DNA from: Bifidobacterium sp. UBA6881
GTDB taxonomy: Bacteria > Actinomycetota > Actinomycetes > Actinomycetales > Bifidobacteriaceae
Length of the DNA: 17,819 nt
Direction of reading: 5' to 3'
Assembly (NCBI GenBank): GCA_002451435.1
Contig: DKCF01000076.1
Span: 17,824 to 35,642 of the forward strand
The notes under the pieces are model-generated. The model worked only from the letters and a program-made list of their open reading frames with translations. It had not been told where the DNA came from and made no database searches. Made by a program: the position numbers and the translations under genes. Below, one piece after another: positions 6,499-16,624 of the stretch (position 1 is its first letter; each line of letters begins with the position of its first letter).

Positions 6499-7692
6499 AT
6501 GTTGCGCTGGCAGACAGCAGGGGAATCGCACGGCGAGGCGCTGGTCGCCATGATCGAGGGGTTGCCCGCGGGCGTCCAGGTGTCCACGGAGGACATCGTC
6601 GGGGCGTTGGCCCGCCGCCGGCTCGGATACGGCCGTGGCGCCCGCATGAAGTTCGAACAGGACAAGGTCCGCATGCTCACCGGCGTGCGTTTCGGCCGGA
6701 CCATCGGATCCCCTGTGGCCATCGAGATCGCCAACACCGAATGGCCGAAGTGGACGGAAGTGATGAGCGCGGATCCGCTTGACCACGACATCCCACGCGA
6801 GGGACGCAACGCGCCGTTGTCACGTCCCCGTCCCGGCCATGCCGATCTGACAGGCATGCGCAAATACGGTTTCGACGACGCGCGTCCGGTGCTGGAACGC
6901 TCAAGCGCGCGCGAGACCGCTTCCCGTGTGGCGCTGGGCGAAGTGGCCGCGCGTTTCCTGGAACAGGCGTTCGGCATCCGCACCGTTTCCCATGTGCTTT
7001 CCATCGGAGGCGCCGGCGTGACCGATCCGCAGAAGGCCATGTTGCCGAAGCCCGATGATCTTGAGGCGTTGGATGCCTCGCCGGTCCGCACGCTCGACAA
7101 AACCGCCGAGACACAGATGATCGCGCGCATCGACGAGGCGAAAAAGGACGCCGACACATTGGGCGGCGTGATCGAGGTCGTCGTGTACGGCGTGCCCGCC
7201 GGAATCGGAACCTATGTGGAATCCGATCGTCGTCTCGATGCGGCCTTGGCCGGTGCGGTGATGGGCATCCAGGCCATCAAGGGCGTGGAGATCGGCGATG
7301 GCTTCCTCGAGGCGATGCGTCCCGGCTCCCAGGCTCACGACGAGATGGTGATGGGTAGTGACGGCCATATCGAAAGGCTCAGCAACCGTGCCGGTGGCAT
7401 CGAAGGCGGCATGTCGAACGGCCAGCCGATTGTGGTGCGCGCCGCGATGAAGCCGATTCCGTCCATTCCCAAGGCGTTGCGTACCGTTGACGTGACTACC
7501 GGCGAAGCCGCCCAGGCCATCAACCAGCGTTCCGACAGCACCGCCGTGCCGGCGGCGGCTGTCGTCGCGGAAGCCATGGTCAGACTCACCATCGCGCGGT
7601 ACGCGCTGGAGAAATTCGGCGGTGACAATATCGCTGAAACCAAGCGGAACGCCGAAAGCTACGTGGCCTCCTGGCCCGAGCACATGAGGTGA
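6499..7692 (+). CDS. aroC: Chorismate synthase
   Basis: A 397-aa enzyme converting 5-enolpyruvylshikimate-3-phosphate to chorismate with reduced FMN, the last step of the shikimate pathway. The start MLRWQTAGESHGEALV carries the first family signature. SRPRPGHADLTG and KYGFDDARPVLERSSARETA form the second block, and RSDSTAVPAAAVV near the C-terminus is the third. The ATG at 6499 follows a good AAAAGGAG site (6486-6493). Its 5' end is only 20 bases from the divergent A24 start, so its promoter must lie inside that gene or very close; a TAAGAT hexamer at 6457-6462 is a weak -10 candidate. The TGA at 7690 overlaps an in-frame GTG of the next gene, giving tight coupling to aroKB. Confidence 0.97.
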   Translation: MLRWQTAGESHGEALVAMIEGLPAGVQVSTEDIVGALARRRLGYGRGARMKFEQDKVRMLTGVRFGRTIGSPVAIEIANTEWPKWTEVMSADPLDHDIPREGRNAPLSRPRPGHADLTGMRKYGFDDARPVLERSSARETASRVALGEVAARFLEQAFGIRTVSHVLSIGGAGVTDPQKAMLPKPDDLEALDASPVRTLDKTAETQMIARIDEAKKDADTLGGVIEVVVYGVPAGIGTYVESDRRLDAALAGAVMGIQAIKGVEIGDGFLEAMRPGSQAHDEMVMGSDGHIERLSNRAGGIEGGMSNGQPIVVRAAMKPIPSIPKALRTVDVTTGEAAQAINQRSDSTAVPAAAVVAEAMVRLTIARYALEKFGGDNIAETKRNAESYVASWPEHMR

Positions 7693-7697
7693 TTGCC

Positions 7698-9326
7698 ATG
7701 AGCAGGATGCGCAGACCGGTCGCGGTGATCATCGGTATGATGGGAGCCGGCAAAACGCGCGTCGGCAAAGAGGTCGCGCAGATGATGCGGCTGCCATTCG
7801 CCGATGCCGACAATGAAATCGAACATGACGCGGGAATGAGGATTCCCGAGTTCTTCAGCAGGTATGGCGAGGCCGAGTTCCGCAAGCTGGAAAGCGATGT
7901 CGTGCTTGATATGCTGGAGGATTTCGACGGCATCTTCTCCCTCGGCGGAGGCGCGCCGATGACGCCTTCCATCCAGCAGGGGCTTTCGGAGTATATCGAG
8001 GATGGCGGCAAGGTCGTTTATCTCATGGCCGACCCGCGTGAGGCCATGGAACGCGCCAACCGTGGCGGCGGTCGACCCATGCTGGACGGCGACGCCGACG
8101 CGCGTTGGAAAAAGCTGTATCGGGAGCGCGATCCCGTGTTCAAGCAGGTTGCGAACGTACATGTGCGCACCCATGGTCAGACGCCGCAGGCGGCGGCAAG
8201 AAAGCTGATGGAAATGATCAATCAACGAATCGTGCATGTCACAGGCTCCGGCATCGAGCCGTATGACGTATGCATCGGCGAGGGCGTGATGAACCAGTTG
8301 GCCCAAGTGCTGGGGGACAGGCCCGCCAAGGTCGCGCTCATCCACACCCAGCCGGTGCAGCGGCATTCCGATCATGCCCGCACCTTGCTGCGCCAAGGCG
8401 GTTACGATGTGCACGACATCGTGATCCCCGATGCCGAAGCTGGCAAGACCATCGAGGTCGCCAATGGCATCTGGCAGCGCCTGGGCGAAGAGGGCTTCAC
8501 CCGCTCCGATGCCATCGTCGGACTAGGCGGCGGCGCGGCGACCGACCTGGCCGGTTTCGTGGCGGCCACGTGGATGCGTGGCATCCGCTATGTGAATTGC
8601 CCGACGTCGCTGCTGGCCATGGTCGACGCCTCCACAGGCGGCAAAACGGGAATCAATACTCCTCAGGGCAAGAACCTCGTCGGCTCGTTCTACACGCCCG
8701 CCGGCGTGCTCGCCGACATGAAGACGTTGTCTTCGTTGCCGAACGATATTTTCATCGAAGGATTGGGTGAGGTCGCGAAATCCGGTTTCATCAAGGATCC
8801 GGAGATTCTGCGCATTCTGGAGACGCATGCCGACGAATTGCGCGGTTTCGATGGTTCCACGTTCCTGAACTCCGACGTGAGGGACGTGGTCGCGGAGCTC
8901 ATCGAGCGCACTGTGAGGGTCAAGGCCTACCATGTGTCCGCCGATCTCAAGGAAGCCGGCCTGCGTGAGTTCCTCAATTACGGGCACACGCTCGCCCATG
9001 CCATTGAGAAGCTGGAGCATTTCCGCTGGCGTCATGGCAATGCCGTGGCCGTCGGATGCGTGTATGCCGCTGAGCTCGCGCACCTGCTCGGATACATCGA
9101 CCAGGACCTCGTGGACTACCACCGCTCGCTTCTGGGCTCCTTGGGACTGCCCACCTCATGGAGCAACGGCACATGGGACGAGGTGCTCGCCCTGATGCAC
9201 CGGGACAAGAAGGCTCGGGGCAACAAGCTCCGCTTCGTGGTGCTTGACGGCGTCGGCCATCCCATCCATTTGGAGGATCCGCCGGCGGACGCGGTCGAAG
9301 AGGCGTTCCGGCGCATCAGGAAATAG
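7698..9326 (+). CDS. aroKB: Fused shikimate kinase / 3-dehydroquinate synthase
   Basis: A 542-aa bifunctional protein. Residues 1-172 are shikimate kinase: a P-loop with GAGKT (16-20), the shikimate-binding Asp38 in DADNEIE, Arg62 in FRKLE, the GGGAP loop (83-87) and a lid with GGGRPML. Residues about 178-542 are 3-dehydroquinate synthase: NAD-binding LGGGAATD (276-283), GKTGIN and GKNLVGSFY, and putative zinc ligands Glu358 (GEVAK), His430 (NYGHT) and His446 (RHGNAV). The fusion joins the DAHP-to-DHQ step and the shikimate-phosphorylating step, which are not consecutive. The ATG at 7698 is preferred because GAGGTG (7686-7691) sits six bases upstream. The GTG at 7689, which would overlap the aroC stop, lacks such a site. 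The joined state is seen as one uninterrupted frame. Confidence 0.95.
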   Translation: MSRMRRPVAVIIGMMGAGKTRVGKEVAQMMRLPFADADNEIEHDAGMRIPEFFSRYGEAEFRKLESDVVLDMLEDFDGIFSLGGGAPMTPSIQQGLSEYIEDGGKVVYLMADPREAMERANRGGGRPMLDGDADARWKKLYRERDPVFKQVANVHVRTHGQTPQAAARKLMEMINQRIVHVTGSGIEPYDVCIGEGVMNQLAQVLGDRPAKVALIHTQPVQRHSDHARTLLRQGGYDVHDIVIPDAEAGKTIEVANGIWQRLGEEGFTRSDAIVGLGGGAATDLAGFVAATWMRGIRYVNCPTSLLAMVDASTGGKTGINTPQGKNLVGSFYTPAGVLADMKTLSSLPNDIFIEGLGEVAKSGFIKDPEILRILETHADELRGFDGSTFLNSDVRDVVAELIERTVRVKAYHVSADLKEAGLREFLNYGHTLAHAIEKLEHFRWRHGNAVAVGCVYAAELAHLLGYIDQDLVDYHRSLLGSLGLPTSWSNGTWDEVLALMHRDKKARGNKLRFVVLDGVGHPIHLEDPPADAVEEAFRRIRK

Positions 9327-9340
9327 CGAAGCAGCGGTCA

Positions 9341-9369
9341 GCAATCGGAAATTCCGGCAATCGGAAATT
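9341..9369 (+). repeat. 13-bp tandem direct repeat between aroKB and aroQ
   Basis: GCAATCGGAAATT occurs at 9341-9353 and again at 9357-9369, separated by CCG (16-base period). It lies in the 61-base gap, just before the AGGGGGAG ribosome binding site of aroQ (9373-9380). It could be a small local duplication or a binding site for a regulator. No other copy was noticed in the window. Confidence 0.7.
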
Positions 9370-9387
9370 ATCAGGGGGAGTCATACC

Positions 9388-9837
9388 ATGACCAAAGTAG
9401 TGGTTGTCAACGGGCCGAACCTCGGGCGCCTTGGTGTGCGTCAGCCCGATGTCTACGGCAAGCAGGATCTTGCGACATTGCGCGCGTTGTGCACGCAATG
9501 GGGCGCGGATCTCGGACTGGACGTCGAGGTGCGCCAAAGCGATGACGAGGCGGAGATGATTCATTGGATGCATCAGGCGGCCGATGAGAAGACGCCGGTC
9601 GTCATGAATCCGGCGGCGTTCACCCATTATTCCTATGGCCTTGCCGACGCTGCCCATATGGTCATCGACGAGGGATTGCCGCTGATGGAGGTGCATATCT
9701 CCAATCCATCGGCGCGCGATGAATTCCGCAAACGCTCGGTCATCTCCCCGGTCGCCACGGGAACCATCACCGGCATGGGCTTCTACGGGTACAAATTGGC
9801 GTTGGACGCCGTGGCGCATCTGGTCGAAAAGCATTAG
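9388..9837 (+). CDS. aroQ: 3-dehydroquinate dehydratase, type II
   Basis: A 149-aa type II dehydroquinase, which dehydrates 3-dehydroquinate to 3-dehydroshikimate as a dodecamer. The N-terminal VNGPNLGRLGVRQPDVYG block holds the catalytic Arg18 and Tyr23. NPAAFTHYS holds Asn74 and His80, and EVHISNPSARDEFR holds the active His103 and the substrate-binding arginines. The length is normal for the family. Compared with the usual NGPNLNLLG and NPGAYTH, small substitutions (GR for NL, AF for GY) are visible; catalytic residues are retained. The ATG at 9388 has a strong AGGGGGAG site 7 bases upstream. It is the last gene of the aro block, followed by a strong inverted repeat. Confidence 0.96.
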   Translation: MTKVVVVNGPNLGRLGVRQPDVYGKQDLATLRALCTQWGADLGLDVEVRQSDDEAEMIHWMHQAADEKTPVVMNPAAFTHYSYGLADAAHMVIDEGLPLMEVHISNPSARDEFRKRSVISPVATGTITGMGFYGYKLALDAVAHLVEKH

Positions 9838-9899
9838 GGCATCCGCCAGGTCATCGGATGGCCGACCCCTGCGGCGGACGCCGGTGGCATCACGATCGT

Positions 9900-9933
9900 G
9901 CGCGGGGACGTCAGATATTTGACGTCCCCGCGC
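9900..9933 (+). terminator. Perfect 14-bp hairpin after the aro block
   Basis: GCGCGGGGACGTCA (9900-9913) pairs perfectly with TGACGTCCCCGCGC (9920-9933) around the 6-base loop GATATT. It begins 63 bases after the aroQ stop and ends 62 bases before the pyrG ATG. The plus-strand tail CTGTCTTCC is pyrimidine-rich but not a U-run. The most likely role is a terminator for the aro transcript. The near-palindromic stem could also bind a protein. Confidence 0.6.
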
Positions 9934-9995
9934 CTGTCTTCCGGCCGTCTCGAGGAAACACGCCGCGTCTTATGCCACTGATAGACTGAAGTTCC

Positions 9996-11657
9996 ATGGT
10001 TAGAAGACAACATGGCAATTCTCAAGAACACGTCACCAAGCATATTTTCGTCACCGGCGGCGTCGTTTCCTCCCTCGGCAAAGGCCTGACAGCCTCTTCC
10101 CTCGGCCGCTTGCTTCGTAGCCGCGGCATCAAGGTTTTGCAGCAGAAGCTCGATCCGTACATCAACGTGGATCCGGGCACGATGAACCCGTTCCAGCACG
10201 GTGAGGTCTACGTCACCGAGGACGGCGCCGAAACCGATCTCGACATCGGCCACTACGAGCGCTTCCTGGACGTCTACCTGAGCCAGAAGGCCAACGTCAC
10301 CACCGGACAGATCTACCAGGAGGTGCTGCGCAAGGAACGCGCCGGCGAATATCTTGGCCAGTGCGTGCAGGTCATTCCGCACATCACCAACGAGATCAAG
10401 GCCCGTATGCGCGCCCAGGCGTCCGATGACGTCGATGTGATCATCACCGAAATCGGCGGCACGGTCGGCGACATCGAATCCCAGCCGTTCCTCGAGGCCG
10501 CGCGCGAGGTGCGTCGCGACCTCGGCGCCGAGAACTGCATGTTCGTGCATGTCTCCCTGGTGCCGTACATCGCGGCCGCCCATGAGCTCAAGACCAAGCC
10601 GACCCAGCACTCCGTCATGATGCTGCGCCAGCTGGGCATCTCCCCGGACGCACTGGTGCTGCGCTCCGACCGTCCGCTTAACCAGGCCATCAAGGACAAG
10701 ATCTCCCTGATGTGCGACGTCGACTCCGAAGGCGTCGTCAACTGCGTGGATGCCCCGAGCATCTACGACGTGCCGAAGATCCTCTTCAACGAGGGGCTGG
10801 ACGCCTACGTGGTCCGTGAGCTCGGCCTGCCGTTCCATGACGTCGACTGGGACGAATGGGAGGACCTGCTGGAGCGCGTGCATCATCCGAAGCATGAGGT
10901 CAATGTGGCGATCGTCGGCAAGTACATCGATCTGCCCGACGCGTACCTCTCCGTCACCGAAGCCATCAAGGCCGGCGGTTTCGCCAACTGGGCCAAGGTC
11001 AACGTCAAGTGGGTGGCGGCCGACAAGTGCGCCACCGAGGAAGGCGCAGCGGCGGCCCTCGATCAGGTCGACGGCATCGTGATTCCCGGTGGTTTCGGCA
11101 TCCGAGGCATCGACGGCAAGATCGGCGCGTTGCGCTACGCCCGCGAGAACAAGCTCCCGGCGTTGGGTCTGTGCCTCGGCCTGCAGTCCATGGTCATCGA
11201 ATACGCACGCGACGTGCTGGGCATCGAGGACGCGAATTCCTCCGAATTCGACCCGAACTGCGCCAACCCGGTCATCGCCACCATGGAGGAGCAGAAGGAC
11301 ATCGTTGCTGGCAAGGGTGACATGGGCCACACCATGCGACTCGGTTCGTACCCGGCGGAACTGGAGGAAGGCTCCATCGTCGCCGAGCTGTACGGCACCA
11401 CGCATGTCACCGAGCGCCATCGTCACCGTTATGAGGTGAACGTGGCATACAAGGACCGTCTGCGTGAGGGCGGACTGCGCATCTCCGGCCAAAGCCCGGA
11501 TGGAGAGCTCACCGAGTTCGTCGAGCTGCCGCGCGAGGTGCACCCGTTCTTCGTGGCCACCCAGGCGCATCCTGAGTTCAAGTCCCGTCCGACCAAGCCG
11601 CACCCGCTGTTCGCGGGATTGGTCAAGGCCGCGCTCGATCATCAGCAGGCACGCTGA
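9996..11657 (+). CDS. pyrG: CTP synthase (glutamine-hydrolysing)
   Basis: A 553-aa enzyme that amidates UTP to CTP using glutamine and ATP. The N-terminal synthase domain (about 1-285) shows the P-loop GGVVSSLGKG (21-30), the segment KLDPYINVDPGTM and the block GTVGDIES. The C-terminal class I glutamine amidotransferase domain has the nucleophile Cys393 in GLCLGLQ and the His525/Glu527 pair in HPEF. The first 13 residues are an N-terminal extension before the conserved TKHIFVTGG, and no better in-frame start lies between, so the ATG at 9996 is kept although no clear ribosome binding site precedes it. It is flanked by hairpins on both sides (9900-9933 and 11678-11709), which suggests a single-gene transcript. 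I see no C-run near a start site of the kind used for reiterative pyrG control. Confidence 0.97.
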   Translation: MVRRQHGNSQEHVTKHIFVTGGVVSSLGKGLTASSLGRLLRSRGIKVLQQKLDPYINVDPGTMNPFQHGEVYVTEDGAETDLDIGHYERFLDVYLSQKANVTTGQIYQEVLRKERAGEYLGQCVQVIPHITNEIKARMRAQASDDVDVIITEIGGTVGDIESQPFLEAAREVRRDLGAENCMFVHVSLVPYIAAAHELKTKPTQHSVMMLRQLGISPDALVLRSDRPLNQAIKDKISLMCDVDSEGVVNCVDAPSIYDVPKILFNEGLDAYVVRELGLPFHDVDWDEWEDLLERVHHPKHEVNVAIVGKYIDLPDAYLSVTEAIKAGGFANWAKVNVKWVAADKCATEEGAAAALDQVDGIVIPGGFGIRGIDGKIGALRYARENKLPALGLCLGLQSMVIEYARDVLGIEDANSSEFDPNCANPVIATMEEQKDIVAGKGDMGHTMRLGSYPAELEEGSIVAELYGTTHVTERHRHRYEVNVAYKDRLREGGLRISGQSPDGELTEFVELPREVHPFFVATQAHPEFKSRPTKPHPLFAGLVKAALDHQQAR

Positions 11658-11677
11658 GACGATATCGCGTAAAGCGT

Positions 11678-11709
11678 AAAGGCGGGAAGCGTATGGGCTT
11701 CCCGCCTTT
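11678..11709 (+). terminator. Hairpin terminator after pyrG
   Basis: A 13-bp perfect stem, AAAGGCGGGAAGC (11678-11690) with GCTTCCCGCCTTT (11697-11709), closes a 6-base loop GTATGG. It starts 20 bases after the pyrG stop. The A-run before and the TTT after make it fit a bidirectional intrinsic terminator. It separates pyrG from the suf operon. Confidence 0.78.
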
Positions 11710-11769
11710 GCTATGTAGCGAACGTCACACCGGATCGGCCGTCGAATTTTGAGTGTGGTCTGGTGTTTC

Positions 11770-11798
11770 TTGACGCAGTCTGTTAGGTTGTCATAGGT
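11770..11798 (+). promoter_or_regulatory. Candidate promoter of the suf operon
   Basis: TTGACG (11770-11775) matches five of six bases of a sigma-70-type -35 box. About 16-17 bases downstream lies CATAGGT (11792-11798), a weak -10. A transcript starting near 11804 would exclude the ATG at 11803 as start codon and leave the GGAGG at 11813-11817 and the GTG at 11827 in use. The -10 match is poor, so this is tentative. Confidence 0.35.
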
Positions 11799-11812
11799 AC
11801 CAATGAGTGAAT

Positions 11813-11817
11813 GGAGG
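11813..11817 (+). promoter_or_regulatory. Ribosome binding site deciding the sufB start
   Basis: A perfect GGAGG lies 9 bases before the GTG at 11827. The alternative in-frame ATG at 11803 has only a weak AGGTA upstream and would put this site inside the coding region. Confidence 0.65.
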
Positions 11818-11826
11818 CAGCGTACG

Positions 11827-13323
<1,497 letters not shown>

Positions 13324-13328
13324 TCACC

Positions 13329-14552
13329 ATGGCACAAACTCAGGAAATCAACATTCCCGTCGCGGATCCGTCCGATCCGTACGCGAACCCGGCGGCCATG
13401 CCGTCATCGGCGGACCGCGCGCCGCGCTCATTCGAGGTGGAGGCGTTCGCCGAGCCGAACCGCAAGCAGGACGATTGGCGATATACCCCCGTGGAACGCA
13501 TCGAGGAGTTTTTCGACACGTTCACGCCATCGAACGAAACCCGGATCACGGTTTCCATGATCGACGGCTCCGCATTGGCTTCCGGTGTGGCCTACGCCGA
13601 AGCGCGTCCGGGCGACGCGAACACCGGCATCGTATCCAAGCCGTCCGACCGCGCCGCGGCCGTGGAATGGAATTCCGCGCAACGTGCCGGAATCCTTTCC
13701 ATCGATGGTGAGATCGACCAGCCCGTACTGGTCAGGATCCATGGCGTCGGCACCGATCTGGACGCTTTCCATCTGGTGATCGTCGCCGCGGACCGCGCCC
13801 ATGCCGATGTGGTGGTGGAGCACGATGGCGACGCGCGTTTCGCCGAGGGCGTGGAAATCTCCACCGGCAAGGATTCGCACGTCTCCACCACCTTCATCCA
13901 GGAGTGGAGCAAGAATTCCAAGCATGTCGGCAACCAGCGCATCCACGTCGGTGAGGGGGCGTCGCTGCGCCATTCCGTGATCACGCTCGGAGGCGAAGTG
14001 GTTCGTCTGCGTATGGACCAGGATTTTGGCGGGGAACAGGGCGACCTCAACATGCTGGGCATCTACTTCGTGGATCCCGAGGAACACATCGAGCACCGTA
14101 CGATGGTCGTGCATAACCATCCCGACTGCAAGAGCCGCGTGGTCTACAAGGGCGCGCTGGAAGGCAAGGGCGCGCATTCCACATGGGTGGGCAATGCGTT
14201 GATCCAGCCCACCGCGCCGGGCACGGATTCCTATGAGCTCAACCGCAATCTGGTGCTCACCCCAGGCGCCATCGCCGATTCCGAGCCGAATCTGGAAATC
14301 GAGAACGGCGACATCATCGGTGCGGGCCATGCATCCTCGGTCGGACGTTTTGATGATGAGGAGCTGTTCTATCTGCAGTCCCGTGGCATTCCGGAGACGG
14401 AGGCGCAGAAGTTGGTGGTACGCGGCTTCTTCGGCGAGCTTGTCGAGGAGATCGGCATTCCGGCGATTTCCGAGCATCTCATGGATGCGATCGACAAACG
14501 TCTGGCCCGCGGCGAAAGCGATGCGGTGGCACAGGTACTGGAAGAGAAATAA
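13329..14552 (+). CDS. sufD: Fe-S cluster assembly protein SufD
   Basis: A 407-aa partner of SufB in the SufBC2D complex. The N-terminal region has the family block DDWRYTPVERI near residue 50. The middle is a beta-helix, with KSRVVYKGALEGKG and ENGDIIGAGHASSVG. The C-terminal end shows DDEELFYLQSRGIPETEA and VRGFFGELVEEI. His334 in AGHASSVG corresponds to the E. coli SufD histidine in CSHGATVG that is needed for cluster formation; the cysteine of that motif is Ala here. The ATG at 13329 follows the sufB stop by five bases and precedes the canonical start region. sufC begins 16 bases after its stop. Confidence 0.95.
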   Translation: MAQTQEINIPVADPSDPYANPAAMPSSADRAPRSFEVEAFAEPNRKQDDWRYTPVERIEEFFDTFTPSNETRITVSMIDGSALASGVAYAEARPGDANTGIVSKPSDRAAAVEWNSAQRAGILSIDGEIDQPVLVRIHGVGTDLDAFHLVIVAADRAHADVVVEHDGDARFAEGVEISTGKDSHVSTTFIQEWSKNSKHVGNQRIHVGEGASLRHSVITLGGEVVRLRMDQDFGGEQGDLNMLGIYFVDPEEHIEHRTMVVHNHPDCKSRVVYKGALEGKGAHSTWVGNALIQPTAPGTDSYELNRNLVLTPGAIADSEPNLEIENGDIIGAGHASSVGRFDDEELFYLQSRGIPETEAQKLVVRGFFGELVEEIGIPAISEHLMDAIDKRLARGESDAVAQVLEEK

Positions 14553-14568
14553 CCTTTAGGAGCGGAAC

Positions 14569-15348
14569 ATGTCAACACTTGAAATCAAAGACCTCCACGT
14601 GCATGTGGAGACCAAAGACGGCATCAAGCCGATTCTCAAGGGAGTGAACCTCACGGTGCACTCCGGCGAGACCCATGCGATCATGGGACCCAACGGATCG
14701 GGCAAGTCCACCTTGGCCTATACGTTGGCGGGTCATCCGAAGTACGTCGTCGATTCCGGCGAGGCCCTGCTGGATGGACGGGACATCCTCAAGATGACTC
14801 CGGACGAGCGCGCGAAGGCGGGGTTGTTCCTCGCCATGCAGTATCCGGTCGAGGTGCCGGGCGTGTCGATGACCAACTTCCTGCGTACCGCCAAAACCGA
14901 AGTGGACGGGAAGGCTCCGGCCATCCGCACATGGGCCAAGGAGCTGTCCGAGGCCATGAAGCGTCTCAAGATGGATCCGAAATTCGCCACGCGTTCCGTG
15001 AACGAGGGATTCTCCGGCGGTGAGAAGAAGCGCGCCGAAGTGCTGCAGCTGGAGCTTCTGAAGCCGAAGTTCGCCATTCTCGACGAAACCGATTCCGGTC
15101 TCGACGTCGATGCGCTGCGCATCGTGTCCGAAGGTGTGAACAGGGCCAAGGAGGCCAGCCAGTTCGGCATCCTCATGGTCACCCATTACACGCGCATCCT
15201 GCGCTACATCAAACCGGACATCGTGCACGTGTTCGCGGACGGCCATTTCGTCAAGACCGGTGGTCCGGAATTGGCGGATGAGCTCGAAGAGACCGGTTAC
15301 GACGCATACCTGCCGGAAGGCTCTGATTCAGAAAGCGCGTTGGCATGA
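14569..15348 (+). CDS. sufC: Fe-S assembly ATPase SufC
   Basis: A 259-aa soluble ABC-type ATPase that drives conformational changes in SufB and SufD. It shows Walker A GPNGSGKST (40-48), the Q-loop AMQYPVEVPG, the signature FSGGEKKR (148-155) and Walker B FAILDE (168-173), followed by a D-loop (TDSGLDVDALR) and the switch histidine in THYTRIL. There is no membrane domain, as expected for SufC. The ATG at 14569 has a clear AGGAG site (14559-14563). The stop overlaps the sufS ATG (ATGA at 15345), so the two are translationally coupled. Confidence 0.97.
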   Translation: MSTLEIKDLHVHVETKDGIKPILKGVNLTVHSGETHAIMGPNGSGKSTLAYTLAGHPKYVVDSGEALLDGRDILKMTPDERAKAGLFLAMQYPVEVPGVSMTNFLRTAKTEVDGKAPAIRTWAKELSEAMKRLKMDPKFATRSVNEGFSGGEKKRAEVLQLELLKPKFAILDETDSGLDVDALRIVSEGVNRAKEASQFGILMVTHYTRILRYIKPDIVHVFADGHFVKTGGPELADELEETGYDAYLPEGSDSESALA

Positions 15349-16619
15349 CAGATTTCGCTGCTATTCGAAGCCAGTTCCCGATTCTCGACCAGCAGATCCA
15401 CGGTCATCCGCTGGTCTACCTCGATTCCGCGGCGACCTCTCAGAAGCCGCAGTGCGTGATTGATGCGGAAAGCGATTTCTACAGGACGATCAACGCCGGC
15501 GTGCACCGTGGCGCCCATGAGCTTGCCGCACGAAGCACCATGGCCTTCGAGGAGGCCCGTGCCAAGGTGGCGAAGCTCGTTGGAGCCAACTCCGCAGAAG
15601 GCGAAGAGGAGATCGTCGTCACCGGCGGCGCCACGGCGGGACTGAACCTGTTGGCCACCGCGTTCGGCAACGCCTCACTCGGTCGTGGCGGTGCCGCAGC
15701 CAAGCGCTTCGCGCTGAAGCCGGGCGACGAGATCGTCGTCTCCAAGGCCGAGCACCATTCGGTGCTGCTGCCTTTCCAGGAACTCGCCATGCGCACCGGT
15801 GCCACATTGAAATGGTTCGATCTGGATGATGAGGGACGCATTCGCTCGGACACCGCGGATGAGGTGATCACCGAGCGCACGAAGATTGTCGCGATTACCC
15901 ATGTCGGCAACACCACCGGCGCGATCACCGACATCGCGCCCATCATCCGCAGGGCCCATGAGGTCGGCGCGGTGTTCGTGCTCGATGCCTGCCAGTCCGT
16001 GCCGCATCTGAAAATCGATTTCCATGCATTGGACGTTGACTTCGCCGCATGGAGCGCACACAAGATGTACGGTCCGACCGGCGTCGGATTCCTGTACGGC
16101 AAGCGTGAGATGCTTGAGGCGCTCCCCCCGGCGAACTTCGGCGGTTCCATGGTCGAGCTCGCATGGATGGACCAGGAGGCGCAGTACATGGAGCCTCCGG
16201 CACGTTTCGAAGCGGGCACGCAGCCGGTCGCCCAGGTGGTCGCCGCTGGTGTCGCCGCGGAATGGCTGATGAACATCGGCATGGAGAATCTTGAGGCGCA
16301 TGAGAAGACCATCGCCGCGGAACTGCTGAAGATGGGCGACATCGACGGCATCCGCATCCTTGGCCCGCGCGACAACGTGAATCGCATCGGTACCGTGGCG
16401 TTCGAGGTCGAAGGCGTGCATCCGCACGATGTCGGCCAGTTCATCGACGCGCAGGGCATCGCCATTCGCGTCGGCCACCATTGCGCGCAGCCGGTGCACC
16501 GCCACTTCGGCGTGTACGCGTCGAACCGCGCGTCGAGCGGCATCTACAATTCCGTCGAAGACGCCCAGGCGCTTATCGAGGCGTTGAAAAAGGTCCGTCC
16601 GTTCTTTGAGGTTGAGTAA
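15345..16619 (+). CDS. sufS: Cysteine desulfurase SufS
   Basis: A 424-aa PLP enzyme that removes sulfur from cysteine as a persulfide. The PLP lysine is Lys240 in SAHKMYGPTG. His137 in AEHHS stacks on the cofactor, and Asp in VLDACQSVPH pairs with the pyridine nitrogen. The nucleophilic Cys380 in RVGHHCAQPVHRHFG has the form of SufS-type (group II) desulfurases, which need a partner such as SufU for turnover. The start is the ATG overlapping the sufC stop. The enzyme is followed after five bases by sufU, the expected partner. Confidence 0.97.
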   Translation: MTDFAAIRSQFPILDQQIHGHPLVYLDSAATSQKPQCVIDAESDFYRTINAGVHRGAHELAARSTMAFEEARAKVAKLVGANSAEGEEEIVVTGGATAGLNLLATAFGNASLGRGGAAAKRFALKPGDEIVVSKAEHHSVLLPFQELAMRTGATLKWFDLDDEGRIRSDTADEVITERTKIVAITHVGNTTGAITDIAPIIRRAHEVGAVFVLDACQSVPHLKIDFHALDVDFAAWSAHKMYGPTGVGFLYGKREMLEALPPANFGGSMVELAWMDQEAQYMEPPARFEAGTQPVAQVVAAGVAAEWLMNIGMENLEAHEKTIAAELLKMGDIDGIRILGPRDNVNRIGTVAFEVEGVHPHDVGQFIDAQGIAIRVGHHCAQPVHRHFGVYASNRASSGIYNSVEDAQALIEALKKVRPFFEVE

Positions 16620-16624
16620 TAGGT

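Noticed and set aside
7689..7697. GTG start for aroKB overlapping the aroC stop
   Set aside because: No ribosome binding site fits it, while GAGGTG is well placed for the ATG at 7698. It adds only three residues, so it cannot be fully excluded.
13428..14477. Minus-strand open frame of 349 codons opposite sufD
   Set aside because: It is fully inside sufD, has no recognisable domain, and has the same antisense codon-bias look as the others.
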